DNA of 64,000 nt from Argopecten irradians (lineage: Eukaryota > Mollusca > Bivalvia > Pectinida > Pectinidae). The notes beneath the pieces were generated by a model. That model was given only the letters and a program-made list of their open reading frames with translations. It did not search any database and was not told the origin of the DNA. Shown one piece after another: positions 23,601 through 35,600 of this stretch (position 1 is the stretch's first letter; each line of letters starts with the position of its first letter). The translations under genes were made by a program, and so were the position numbers. The DNA is taken from positions 6,572,383-6,636,382 of the forward strand of contig NC_091139.1 in assembly GCF_041381155.1 (NCBI RefSeq), read 5' to 3'.

Positions 23601-26600
23601 CCTCATCCGGCTTCCTCTGTAATAGTTAACACAACATTTTCCCATAAAATCTTAGCCTTCTTCACATGTAACAATATGTTCATTGATAACCAGAGGCAGA
23701 GCTAAATCAGTATTTCAATACCAAAGCCAAGATTTTCACATAATTTCAGTACCACTAATAGAATCTTACATCGGCCAGTCCGGTGGACAGGGATATCTAA
23801 CCCGAGCATAAGATTTTGCCTAATCGACCAGAGGCTTGCCGAGGGTTGATGGTCAAAAAGCTTTCACTCGGGTTGAGATATCCCTGTCCACCTGAATGGC
23901 CCACGAAAGATTCTATATCTCCCATACTTTAACGAGATATGGTGAAAATTCAGTCAACATGAATGCCGCTGTGTGTAAAAATGGTCACCGCATGTATTGA
24001 TGACATCATTGTCTAGCGCATGTGAGGGGTCTTTTCTCTACCCCGGTTAAAGACCGTTATCTTTTCTCTAGCATTTGCAGGATAACCCTGTCAATTATGG
24101 GAGAAATCGTTTACTCAAAATATGCATTGTCTACACAGATATAAAGAGAAGCTTTATACAATCAGACCCTGGAGACCTCTTCAAAAAGGTTTGCAGCTTT
24201 TGCACAATTAACTAATGCCTGACAGATTTCTATAGCAATAGTCCAATCAAGCCTTAAAAAATGAGTTTCTTTATGATGGCAGTAATGCCATGACAAAAAC
24301 TGCAACAAGAAACTCGCATATTTCTCTCGGGTATTACTATATCGGTAACATGACACTTTATTGACACTTTGCTTAGTACTATTTTTGCAGGAAGAATAAA
24401 TTTTTTTACAAATGGCAGTTATGACTAGAAGAGAAAAATTGACCCCAACCATACAACACCACACTTTGCACAGGTAAAATTTCCTGCTTCTCCAGGATGT
24501 AATCGAAGACTAATATCTGAAGGCTAATTACCTTTCTGCGAATAAGATGACTGATATCGGAGACTGGCTTTTTAGGCTCCTGTAAAAAAGAAAACAAAGC
24601 ACTGAAATCAAGGCGGATACACAACAATTAATTTTCAAGTTTGTCTATAGCATTAAAAATGTTATGTTTTTTTTTAAAATCGAAAATGCCCTTTAAATGG
24701 TTTAAAATCGAAAATGCACTTTAAATGGTTAAAATTGACTATCCTTTTAAGTTATTGTAAGGTTTACACAATGAAGAGGATGGTGTTGACGCCATAGTTA
24801 TTGAAACATTAAACAGCTTTATAAATATCATAGCATCTTATTCTCAGTTATATAAATATTATAGCATCTTAAACTCAGTTATATTAATATTATAGCATCT
24901 TATACTCACATCTTTGGGTTTTTCTTCTGGTTTCTGGAGACCCAGACTTTCGGTGATCTGTTCATTGAAATACAAAAACCATTAAAGGTCAATTTTGATC
25001 TGTCTTCACCAATTTAAGACTTTGTCATATCAATACAAAGATCATTATGATATACAACGCTTATTGGTAAGACATCAGCAACAACAAACAAAGAGGAGGA
25101 TGGAACAATAATTCAAACTGATCACAATTTGTTCACAAGTTTGAGTCCTGTGTGGGGCAGTAACCAGGTACAAATTGCTGGTAGGTGGTTTTTCTCCACA
25201 TACTCCAGTTTTCTTCCACCAACAAACCTGGCATGTCCTTACATGACCCTAGTTGTTAATAAAACCTAAACCCGGTTTTGTTAGATTTTGGTTTACATTC
25301 AATCAACAGCTAGTCATTTAAGAATGTAACCAATTTATAGGGTGGAGAAAAGCCAGGGTTCCTAGAAACAAATCAGTGACTAGCAGTCAGTCCTTGGCAA
25401 GTGTTCAACATGGGATTCAAACTCCTAACCCAGAGTTTGACAAACTTGTAGTTGTGTTTGAACACCTTAGGCACTGCCACCATGACCTTTTAAAATGGTG
25501 ATATATCTAGTATCAGACCTACGCTCCTGTACACCTACCACAGACATTCCCTCCTTAGCCATCTTCTTTAACTCGTCGATTTGTCTACGCTCCTCCTTAA
25601 CCTCCTCTACCTAAAGTAAAGACAAGTCAAAACATTGTTTTATTTCTATCATCACTGCCTTTTCTTATTCATTATTACTGCACCCTAATCATCAGTGTTT
25701 CCACTTTTACCATTTCAATCTCCTCTCTCCCCTAAGTCTGTTATATTCACCGTTGTTTCTGTTCATTCAAATGAATTCTAAGCAGGAACAAAACTAGGAA
25801 ACTATTCTGTAATTATCACACCAAATATTTCCAAAACAGTAATTAACATTTTAATTGGCCTTACCTTTCCTCGGATATCTGGTAAGATCTCTTTCAGATC
25901 ATTTATTTCTTGTTCTGTTAATTTCTTTGTGTCATCAAAGCTGCCTTCTGCAGAAAGAAAGTTAAAATACTTCAAGACATTTCACATTCTGGTTTTTTCC
26001 CAAAGTGATCAATGTTGCTCAAATGAAATACGAATCTTCTTCTTTCCATTTCAAACTTACAAAATAGGGGACAAATCAGAACAATGACAAAAAGAAAGTT
26101 CATTTGCAGCTTACCTTTTGGTTCTGGGAACTTATTTTCATCTAATTTCTTCTGCAGGGATTCTGTAAGGTAAGGATATTTGTTTATAATGAGAATACTA
26201 CATAAGATTTACATGAGTGGTTCTTGACAGGACATCGTTAGAAACAGATGCAGTTATGTTCATATGAAATAGCTACTGAAAATTGCTAATTATGTTCAAA
26301 ATCTTGTCAATTTAGAGAAATTTCAATTTTAATTTCATCTGAAGTAATCAAGTCCAACCATATTTTATAATCATGAAGTATCTAAAATGTAACGTGCATT
26401 TGTTATTTTCACAACTAAAAATTTGTGATTTTAACTAATTAAAAGGAAATGAAATTTTAAGCGTTTTTCAATTATGGGGATCTTGCATTCAGGGACTCAA
26501 CCATTCATTTCTCAATATTTTTCAATATTTCCGTCAAATTTTCATGATCAATATCAAATGAAATCATGAAAATCCTCACACTGATAACTGGCTGAACAGG

Positions 26601-29600
26601 ATCAAATTATAGAAATTTCACAAGTAAAATCGTCCAACAACGACATACCTATTTTGCTTTCCATTACTTTGACTGCTGCTCGGTAACTGTCTATAGACTG
26701 GTCGTATTCTTTGTTGAAACTATATGCAAGCCCCAGTTGATAATGTCTTTGTGTCGTTAAGGAGATGCGTGTATACATACGCTTCAACTTTTAAAAACGG
26801 TAACATATCCTCGCAGACTCCAGGGTACTGAGCTTGGAGAAGTTTTATTGAACACATATCGAGGAAAATATTATGTCTTCTTAATTTTCTTTTAATTTGA
26901 GCAAATTTGCTGTGGGAACATAATGATAAAGATTCATCCAAAATACAAATATACTTGTCATAGTCACATAGACGATAGCCTTGTAATAATTTCAGATAAA
27001 TTAGGGTCCTGAAAATTGTTAAAAACTTTCGTAAATGTTTTATAGTAAGGATACGTTTCTGCTAGTGACCGATCATCAGGTTCTAGTACAGATTTCTGTA
27101 TGTTAAGACACTCTGTGAAATCCGATATGGATTGTGTGTATTGCTCTGAAAACAAAACAAATTTTGTTGCTGATTAAAGAGTAAGTGCATCATACAAACT
27201 GTTACAATGTGCAAATTTTTTTTTGAAGTACAGACATGCAAATGCAAATGACTTAATCATAAGCTTTATTAGTTTAACGTCCTATTAACAGCCAGGGTCA
27301 TGTAAGGACGTGCCATGTTTGTTGGTGGAGGAAAGCCGGAGTACCACCAACCAGCGGTCAGTAACAGGTAACTGCCCCACATTGGATTTGAACCTGCATT
27401 CCAGAGGTGGAGGGCTTGTGGTAATATGTGGGGACATCTTAACCACTCGACCGCTGCGGCCACCAAAGTCATAAGTATATTGAACAAATCTATGTACAAT
27501 GGAGCCACAATAATATGTATGCATGGAAATATCAGGGAAAGGATACTGAATATTTAAATGGAATCCTGCAGTCTGGAAAATTCACAACGCAAACAATTTG
27601 TGCTGGGGATGGAAGTTTTTGGATTATTGATGGTCCACTGAATTATGTAACATGTTTCTAAAACAGCTTAAAGGAACAATTATATTTGAATACATACATT
27701 GACATATTTGCATATTTACAGCTCTAGTAAATATAAGTTTTACAGTATATTTTTTTTCACAATATAAACGTCGTTTAGTTACCTGTCTCGAGACTAACTT
27801 CTCCCAGCTTTAAATATGCATCTGCTGCCCTCAATTTCGCCGCTTTGTCCTCATCCCTGAAATTGCATTGTGAAATTTAAAACCTCACAAAATTGGTCAA
27901 CAAGAGGCCCAAGGGCCTTAACGGTCATCTGACTACCTCGGCAATAGTCAAATTAATCGTATATGGTGTCATGGTAGCCACCTTCAATTTGGGATCAACC
28001 AGATAATATCGGGATCATTTCATGCAAGTTTCACCTAAATCGCTATTGTAGAACTTGAAAAATTCAAAATATGTTAGGGCAGCTGTGGCGGCCATCTTTG
28101 ATTTGGGATTAACCCGAAAAATAACAACACTTGGTCGGGACTATGTCAGGATCATTTCATGTAAGTTTCAGCTAAATCGCAATTGTAGAACTTGAGAAGA
28201 AGTTCAAAATGTGAAAAATTAACGCACGGCGGATGACAACGGACGAAACACGACGACTATAGGTCATCCTGACCCTTTGGGTCAGATGACCTAAAAATCA
28301 AAGTCCTGCACGACATCATATCATGTCAATGATACTTTCCAAAGTTACAAAATTGACTCGTGAAATTTACCATCTATCCAGTAGTCAAGACCTTCAATTT
28401 GGAAAGGAAATTTGTAAAATGCAGTACCATGACAATCTCCTAAAGTTACAAATGTCTCACATTTACAGGTCATTATCTAACTCATTCTACTTACTTTAAA
28501 TATATAACTTTAGCCAGCTCCAACATTTCCCAGGCCAGCTGTAGATTTGAGACGTCGTCTGCATTCTCCTTTAAACAGATTTGTTCATATAAATCAGATA
28601 TTATTCTAACATAGATTGAGGAAATATGTAATGTTGAAATTTGGTATAATCCTTTCCACAACGAAAGCAGTCTCGGATATCACGAAATTGGTTGGACTGA
28701 CGGACTTGTCCAGAAAAAATTGATGCAGACCGCCTAATATAAAATCTGGTGCGGAGTACCGTAAATCAGTAGAAATGGCAAGCCTGCTCATTTGATTTAA
28801 TAAAATAGTGTTTTTTTTACCCCACAGCATTGTACAATTTAAACTGCATAAAATAATCATGAAAGCAGCTTCTTGGATACTTATAGCAGGAAGTTATGTT
28901 TACTTTTAAAATTCACTTGTATGTTCGGTTCAACAAAATCTTGTTCGGTCCGGCTAACTCACAGTCATCCCCCAGTTTAAGGAAGTGGAAGCCACGTGTC
29001 ATGTGCACACGGCCAGTCAAGTACATCGGTTACGATAATATACGTTGAGATATGTGGACGGTTTATGATTTTGATTTCTATTTACTTGTGTGGAAATCTG
29101 ATTTTGACAACCATGTAAATAACAGCTTAGAGGAGTTGGCGTATTTTGTTGCCAAAAAAAGCTCCATATACCTTTATAGGTCAGTGCTTTGTTTACGAAT
29201 TAGGTATTATACAGTAGACAACTGCTAGGTGTGTATGTACGTGTATAGACCGAGTGCACGTGTGGATTCATGCGTTTTATGTAGGGGTCAGTGAGAGTAA
29301 AGCGAAAAACAAAAATGGCTGACTTCGACAGGGGTTGTCTCATAAACGATTCTTGAAATACAAGTGTACTCGGTTTTTTTTAAATCTCAATATCAGCTTT
29401 AAGCCAATCAACCTTTTTAGTCCCTTGAAAACCTGGTTTTACCTCCCCTTCCTTATGGCAAGCCTTAACTCCCTAATTCATCTTGAATATCTTACCCTCT
29501 TTTCCCCCTGAGGAATACCTACTCTTCCCTTTCCTCCACTTCTCCCTTCACTTCTCCCATACACAACTTTCCCCCCCCCCCTCCATTTTCTCCCCAAGTA

Positions 29601-32600
29601 AAGAATGCCTTAATTCCCCTCCCTTCTATTTTTGACTGAGAAATGCTTAACCTTATTTTTATCCATGAGGAATGTCTTGTTTCCACTTCCCTCGCCCCTT
29701 GTGACCCCTCTTGTGAAGTATCTCCTTACCTCCTCTTCCTTCTCCCCTTATGACCACTCGTCTTGTAAAGTATCTCCTTAACCCTCCTTCCTTCTCTCCC
29801 TTGTGACCACTCGTCTTGTAAAGTATCTCCTTATCTCCCCTTCCTTCTCCCCCTTGTGACCCCTCGTCTTGTGAAGTATCTCCTTACCTCCCCTTCCTTC
29901 TCCCCCTGTGACCCCTCGTCTTGTGAAGTATCTCCTTACCTCCCCTTCCTTCTCCCCCCGTGACCCCTCATCTTGTGAAGTATCACCTTACCTCCATTCC
30001 TTCTCCCCCCGTGACCCCTCGTCTTGTGAAGTATCTCCTTGCCTCTCCTTCCTTCTCCCCCTGTGACCCCTCGTCTTGTGAAGTATCTCCTTATCTCCCC
30101 TTCCTTCTCCCCCTGTGACCCCTTGTCTTGTGAAGTATCTCCTTGCCTCTCCTTCCTTCTCCCCCTGTGACCCCTCGTCTTGTGAAGTATCTCCTTACCT
30201 CCCCTTCCTTCTCCCCCTGTGACCCCTCGTCTTGTGAAGTATCTCCTTACCTCCCCTTCCTTCTCCCCCTGTGACCCCTCGTCTTGTGAAGTATCTAGAT
30301 CTCCTTACCTCCCCTTCCTTCTCCCCCTGTGACCCCTCGTCTTGTGAAGTATCTCCTTACCTCCCCTTCCTTCTCCCCCTGTGACCCCTCTTCTTGTGAA
30401 GTATCTCCTTACCTCCCCTTCCTTCTCCCCCTGTGACCCCTCTTCTTGTGAAGTATCACCTTACCTCCCCTTCCTTCTCCCCCCGTGACCCCTCGTCTTG
30501 TGAAGTATCTCCTTACCTCCCCTTCCTTCTCCCCCTGTGACCCCTCGTCTTGTGAAGTATCTCCTTATCTCCCCTTCCTTCTCCCCCTGTGACCACTCTT
30601 CTTGTGAAGTATCTCCTTATTTCCCCCTGTGACCCCTCGTCTTGTGAAGTATCTCCTTATTTCCCCCTGTGACCCCTCGTCTTGTGAAGTATCTCCTTAC
30701 CTCCCCTTCCTTCTCCCCCTGTGACCCCTCTTCTTGTGAAGTATCACCTTACCTCCCCTTCCTTCTCCCCCTGTGACCCCTCGTCTTGTGAAGTATCTCC
30801 TTACCTCCCCTTCCTTCTCCCCCTGTGACCCCTCTTCTTGTGAAGTATCACCTTACCTCTCCTTCCTTCTCCCCCTGTGACCCCTCGTCTTGTGAAGTAT
30901 CTCCTCATCTCCCCTTCCTTCTTCCCCTGTGACCACTCTTCTTGTGAAGTATCACCTTACCTCTCCTTCCTTCTCCCCCTGTGACCCCTCGTCTTGTGAA
31001 GTATCACCTTACCTCCCCTTCCTTCTCCCCCTGTGACCCCTCGTCTTGTGAAGTATCTCCTTACCTCCCCTTCCTTCTCCCCCTGTGACCCCTCTTCTTG
31101 TAAAGTATCTCCTTACCCCCCCTTGTGACCACTCGTCTTGTGAAGTATCTCCTTACCTCTCCTTCCTTTTCCCCCTGTGACCCCTCATCTTGTGAAGTAT
31201 CTCCTTCCTCTGCGGTTTCGACTGCTTCACTCTCGTCTTCATCTTCCTCTGTACCTTCTTCCTCTGTTCCCTCTTCTCCCTCCTCCTCATCCTCTGTACT
31301 GTTCTTTGTTGAACTTGAATCTCCTTTTTACAAAATTACGCAACATTTGTTAGATAAGTGCTGTCATTCAAACACAAAAGCCTGAAAAACTAGCAATTCA
31401 AAGTTATTAAATTTACAAGTCGGATATCTTTATGGAAACATACATTTCTCATGTTTTTAAAACCAGTTAATTACTCTTAATTACTCATATTGTTAGAAAT
31501 TTCATGAACAAATATGCACAAAAGTGGCATTATTCTACATTTCCTCCCAAGTTGCAAGTCTTTTCAAAATATCAATGTATGGTCATATTGAATTATTTCA
31601 ACAATTTGAAATCTACAACAACAGATCATGTCATGAGAAAAAGTTATGAGCTGAAGGTTAATCTATTAAGCTAAGCTCAACAAATACTCCAGAATTAATC
31701 AAATTTTTAAATTCTTGAATCATGATTTATACAACTGACCAAAAATGTAGCATTTTCACAGACTAATACTGATCTGAGCTTCTTTGTTTTTTTAATTCAG
31801 GTTATAGAAGATATTTTCCATGACCAACTATCAGAGGTTTCATTATCAAGCTGTATCCGGTACTTTTTGCCAGTTAAACGTAGCTGTTGTACCGCCTGAT
31901 TTAGGCTAAATTACATTAGATAGCATACAGATGGTATAGAAAAGTACCTCCTGAAATTGCAATTGTACCGCCTCTCCTTAAAGATAATGAAACCCCTGAA
32001 CTATTTATGTTAGTATCAACATGGGTGCATTTACAGTGTGCTACACAAGTCATACAGTGCCAGTAGTGAAAGATCTAAAAACAAACATGAAGAGATTTAA
32101 CAACTTCCAACCGAACGCCATCACATGGGTGCAAGGGTAGCAACTGCCAACTTTCATGCAGTGGCTAGCAAGACCAAATTATGCCATGCAATAACAAGCA
32201 AAGTGGATCTACCGACATGCCCTAGACTACCTTCAGATTTCTTCTCTTTCTTTTTGAGCTCTTCATCCTTCTCCTTGTCTTTCTCTTTGTCTTTCTCATC
32301 TTCTTTGCTTGATTTCTCTTTGTCTACCTTCTTTTCATCTTTTTCTGAATCCTTTTTCATTTTTTCTGAATCCTTTTTCTCTTTTTCCTCGTCTTTTTTC
32401 TCAATTTCTGGCGACACCTCTTTTGTGCCATTATCAGTGTCCATAGCTTCTTCATCCTTCTTTTCTTCCTTTTTTTCATCCTTTTTCTCATCCTTATCTC
32501 CATCCTTTTCCTTATCTTTCTCATCATCCTTCTTTTCTTCCTTTTTCTCCTCCTTTTTCTCATCCTTATCTCCATCCTTTTCCTTATCTTTGTCACCTTT

Positions 32601-35600
32601 TTGTTCTTTTTCTTTCTCAGATGCAAGCTCTTTTTCAGACATTGCATCAACAACTTCAGCTCGAAGTCTGTAACGGTCTTCAGCTATAATAGATTGGTAA
32701 GTTGGATTTTTTTTATAGAGCACGATCACCATTCATGCTCTATCAAATCTAATCAACTCGTTCACTCCTGAAAATTCATGATGAACAGCTGTTCTAGCCG
32801 ATGAACAGCTGTTCTAGCCGATGAACAGCTGTTCTAGCCGATGAACAGCTGTTCTAGCCTTTGAAACAAACGAGTTCATATGTCTTCAGGGGCGAATGAG
32901 TTAAAACATCACTTACTGCAATGTCTCATTAAAATAAAGACGTCAATGCCCAAGCAATAAATATCCATCATTGCTGGTTAGCTTTTAAGTTGCGATTACC
33001 GAGATGCTCTTTGTCAGCTGTGGTAGCTTATATTTGAGATGTACGCTGTGCTACATGATTTGGCCAACTGTGAAAAAAGTAAAATTGGCGCATTGTGTTC
33101 CCAACAAATAAAGTAAGGCAACATCCAATTTGATAGTGTATTTCGCATTAGTTACATGTAGCATTAACACAAAATGGTCATCTGTTGAAATATCAAAACT
33201 AGGTGCAAGAAGGATACACTTTTCTGTGAATCAGCAGACATCTTGTAAGCGTGTATTGCAGAAGATGTGTTGATAATTTTGGGATCAAAATACGCATATT
33301 ACAAACTGAAATGAGCCTTAGTGAGAGATGAAAAACTACGTTTTAACCAAAAATTTGCCATAGGTTAACGTGTCCATTTTAACCAGTGTTTTACTGTAGT
33401 ACCAGGCTAATATTGTGGATCTGTGGTATTCAATGTCAATTTTGTTAATTTGGCATCGCTATAAAGCAGAATGTCGCACAATATCCGTGTCATTAATCAC
33501 TATTAGAACCTTGGGGCCTTAGGGTTACAAGATTTTATTCATTCATGTGACCTTGACTGGAGGTCATTCATTCATCAACCTACATAGCCCTTCATTTAAG
33601 CATCGTACCCGCCCAATATAATCTCCAGGCTATTAATTAGCGATTAAACAATTAGTATTTATACAATACATTCCAGCATGCTATAGACTAAATATCAGCT
33701 TCTCATGTCTATCGATGAGAAATTGACCCTGCCCTTGTATCCTTGGGAACCAAGGTCATTCATTCTCAACCTTCATAGCCCTTCATTTCGTCATCCTACC
33801 AGCCCAATATAATCTCCAGGCTAATAATTAGCGATTAAACATTTAGTATTTATACCATACATTCCAGCATGCTATAGACTAAATATCAGCTTCTCATGCC
33901 TATCGATGAGAAATTGACCCGTGCCCTTGTATCCTTGGGAATCAAGGTCATTCATTCTCAACCTTCATAACAGTATCTGTTATTGGTATACAGTGGAACT
34001 TGGTTGATACGAACTTGGATAATTCGACAACCCGGCTTAATACGAAGTACTTTGCCGGTCCCGACCGAATTCCCTCTTTATCTTTGTTTAAAGAACTCGG
34101 ATATTTCAAATTCGGAAAACTCGAAGAACTCGGATAATACGAAGTACATTTTAGGTCCGAATTACAAAAATCATACACAAAATGTTCTTATAACTCGAAA
34201 TGAGATGTTTTGGACAACAAGTTCGCCGAAAATGCCCATAAATCTGCTGTAGAACAGCATTTCAAAATATATATCTCGGTTTTATTGTTATAATTTTGCA
34301 ACTACAATCGGCGATTTTGACATCTCTCTTGTTCACATCATTTTACAACATGGAACCGGTCTATATATACCAAGAAAAGAGATCGTCATTAGACATGCTA
34401 ACTCGCTTAATTCGAACACTCGGATACAGGGGTGTAAAAATCCACTAGCCCGACGCCCGGGGCTACCAAATTTTCAGCTTGGGCTAGTGGAAATTTTAGT
34501 CATACTAGCCCGGGGCTAGTGACTTTTTTCAAAGATATTTCAAAACGAAAAACATCAAAATCAAGTCATAATAACACTTCAAAACATTGCAATTCTATGT
34601 AATATTCGTATCTAACTTTAAATCTTAATCTGGAGTCATGTTGTCTAATTTATTGACGACTGTAGACAGGTACAGTAGGCCTCCCGATCACCACAGTGAA
34701 TAGTGATGCATAGCATTTCATGTGAAAGTGACGTAATTTGCAATACAAGTTCTAGAAAAATAATATACAAACCATCAAATAAGTCATCTCAGCTATCAGA
34801 TCAGTAAATTTTAATAGTTACAAAAATGATGTTAAAGAACTGGAATCTATTCCTCAAAAAGTCGGCAGCAAAGCCATGCCTGCAGCAGGCAGCCATATTT
34901 GTTATGGTTATTCTAATATCCGGGTCAAAGGTCAGGAATCCAGAATCCGGATTCAGAATTAAAAAAATATCTTAAAATTGTGTTCTAAAAATAACACAGA
35001 TTAAAGATTTTCTTAATGTTTATTTGAATTAAAAAAAAAGAGTAGATGCAAATAATAAAAAAAAAACACTCAATTAAAAATATTTGAATTTCAATATTAT
35101 AAATTTTTTCATTTTTTTTTTTAGCTGGGCTAGTAGATATTTAGGCCGGGCTAGTGAAATTTTGGTGTCTTCTAGCCCTGGGCTAGTGGTTTGAAATAAA
35201 TTTTTACACCCCTGGGATAACTCGAAGTTTTATCTCGGTCCCTTCGAGTTCGTATTAACCGAGTTCCACTGTATGTATTTGTCTGTGCCATTCAGGTATT
35301 GAGAAACTAAATAGTTTACAATACACGATGCTGCACCAAAACCCACTGTCACAATATAAACTACTGTACAGCCGCTTTATTTACTCTAGTCAATTGTTTT
35401 GCAATTTTAACAGAAAACAAAATGACAGCAGTTTTTTGCGATCTGACATCTAAGCAGGGCTCCAAGTGGAATGTTTTATCTAGTCATCAGTGTGGCTCCC
35501 AGGCCAAAAAATATACTTGCCAACTGAAAAAGTCTGTAGCCTGGAAAGTTGCAGTAGTATCAATAAGTGAGAATACATAAGACATATAATCGTTATTTAA

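Noticed and set aside
27261..27464. functional tRNA gene
   Set aside because: A and B boxes are present, but the sequence runs on into a SINE body and tail and no complete cloverleaf was found.
32125..32673. 182-codon + strand frame rich in Ser and Phe
   Set aside because: It is the antisense of NASP exon 5 (Lys/Glu codons), which is supported by splice phases and homology.
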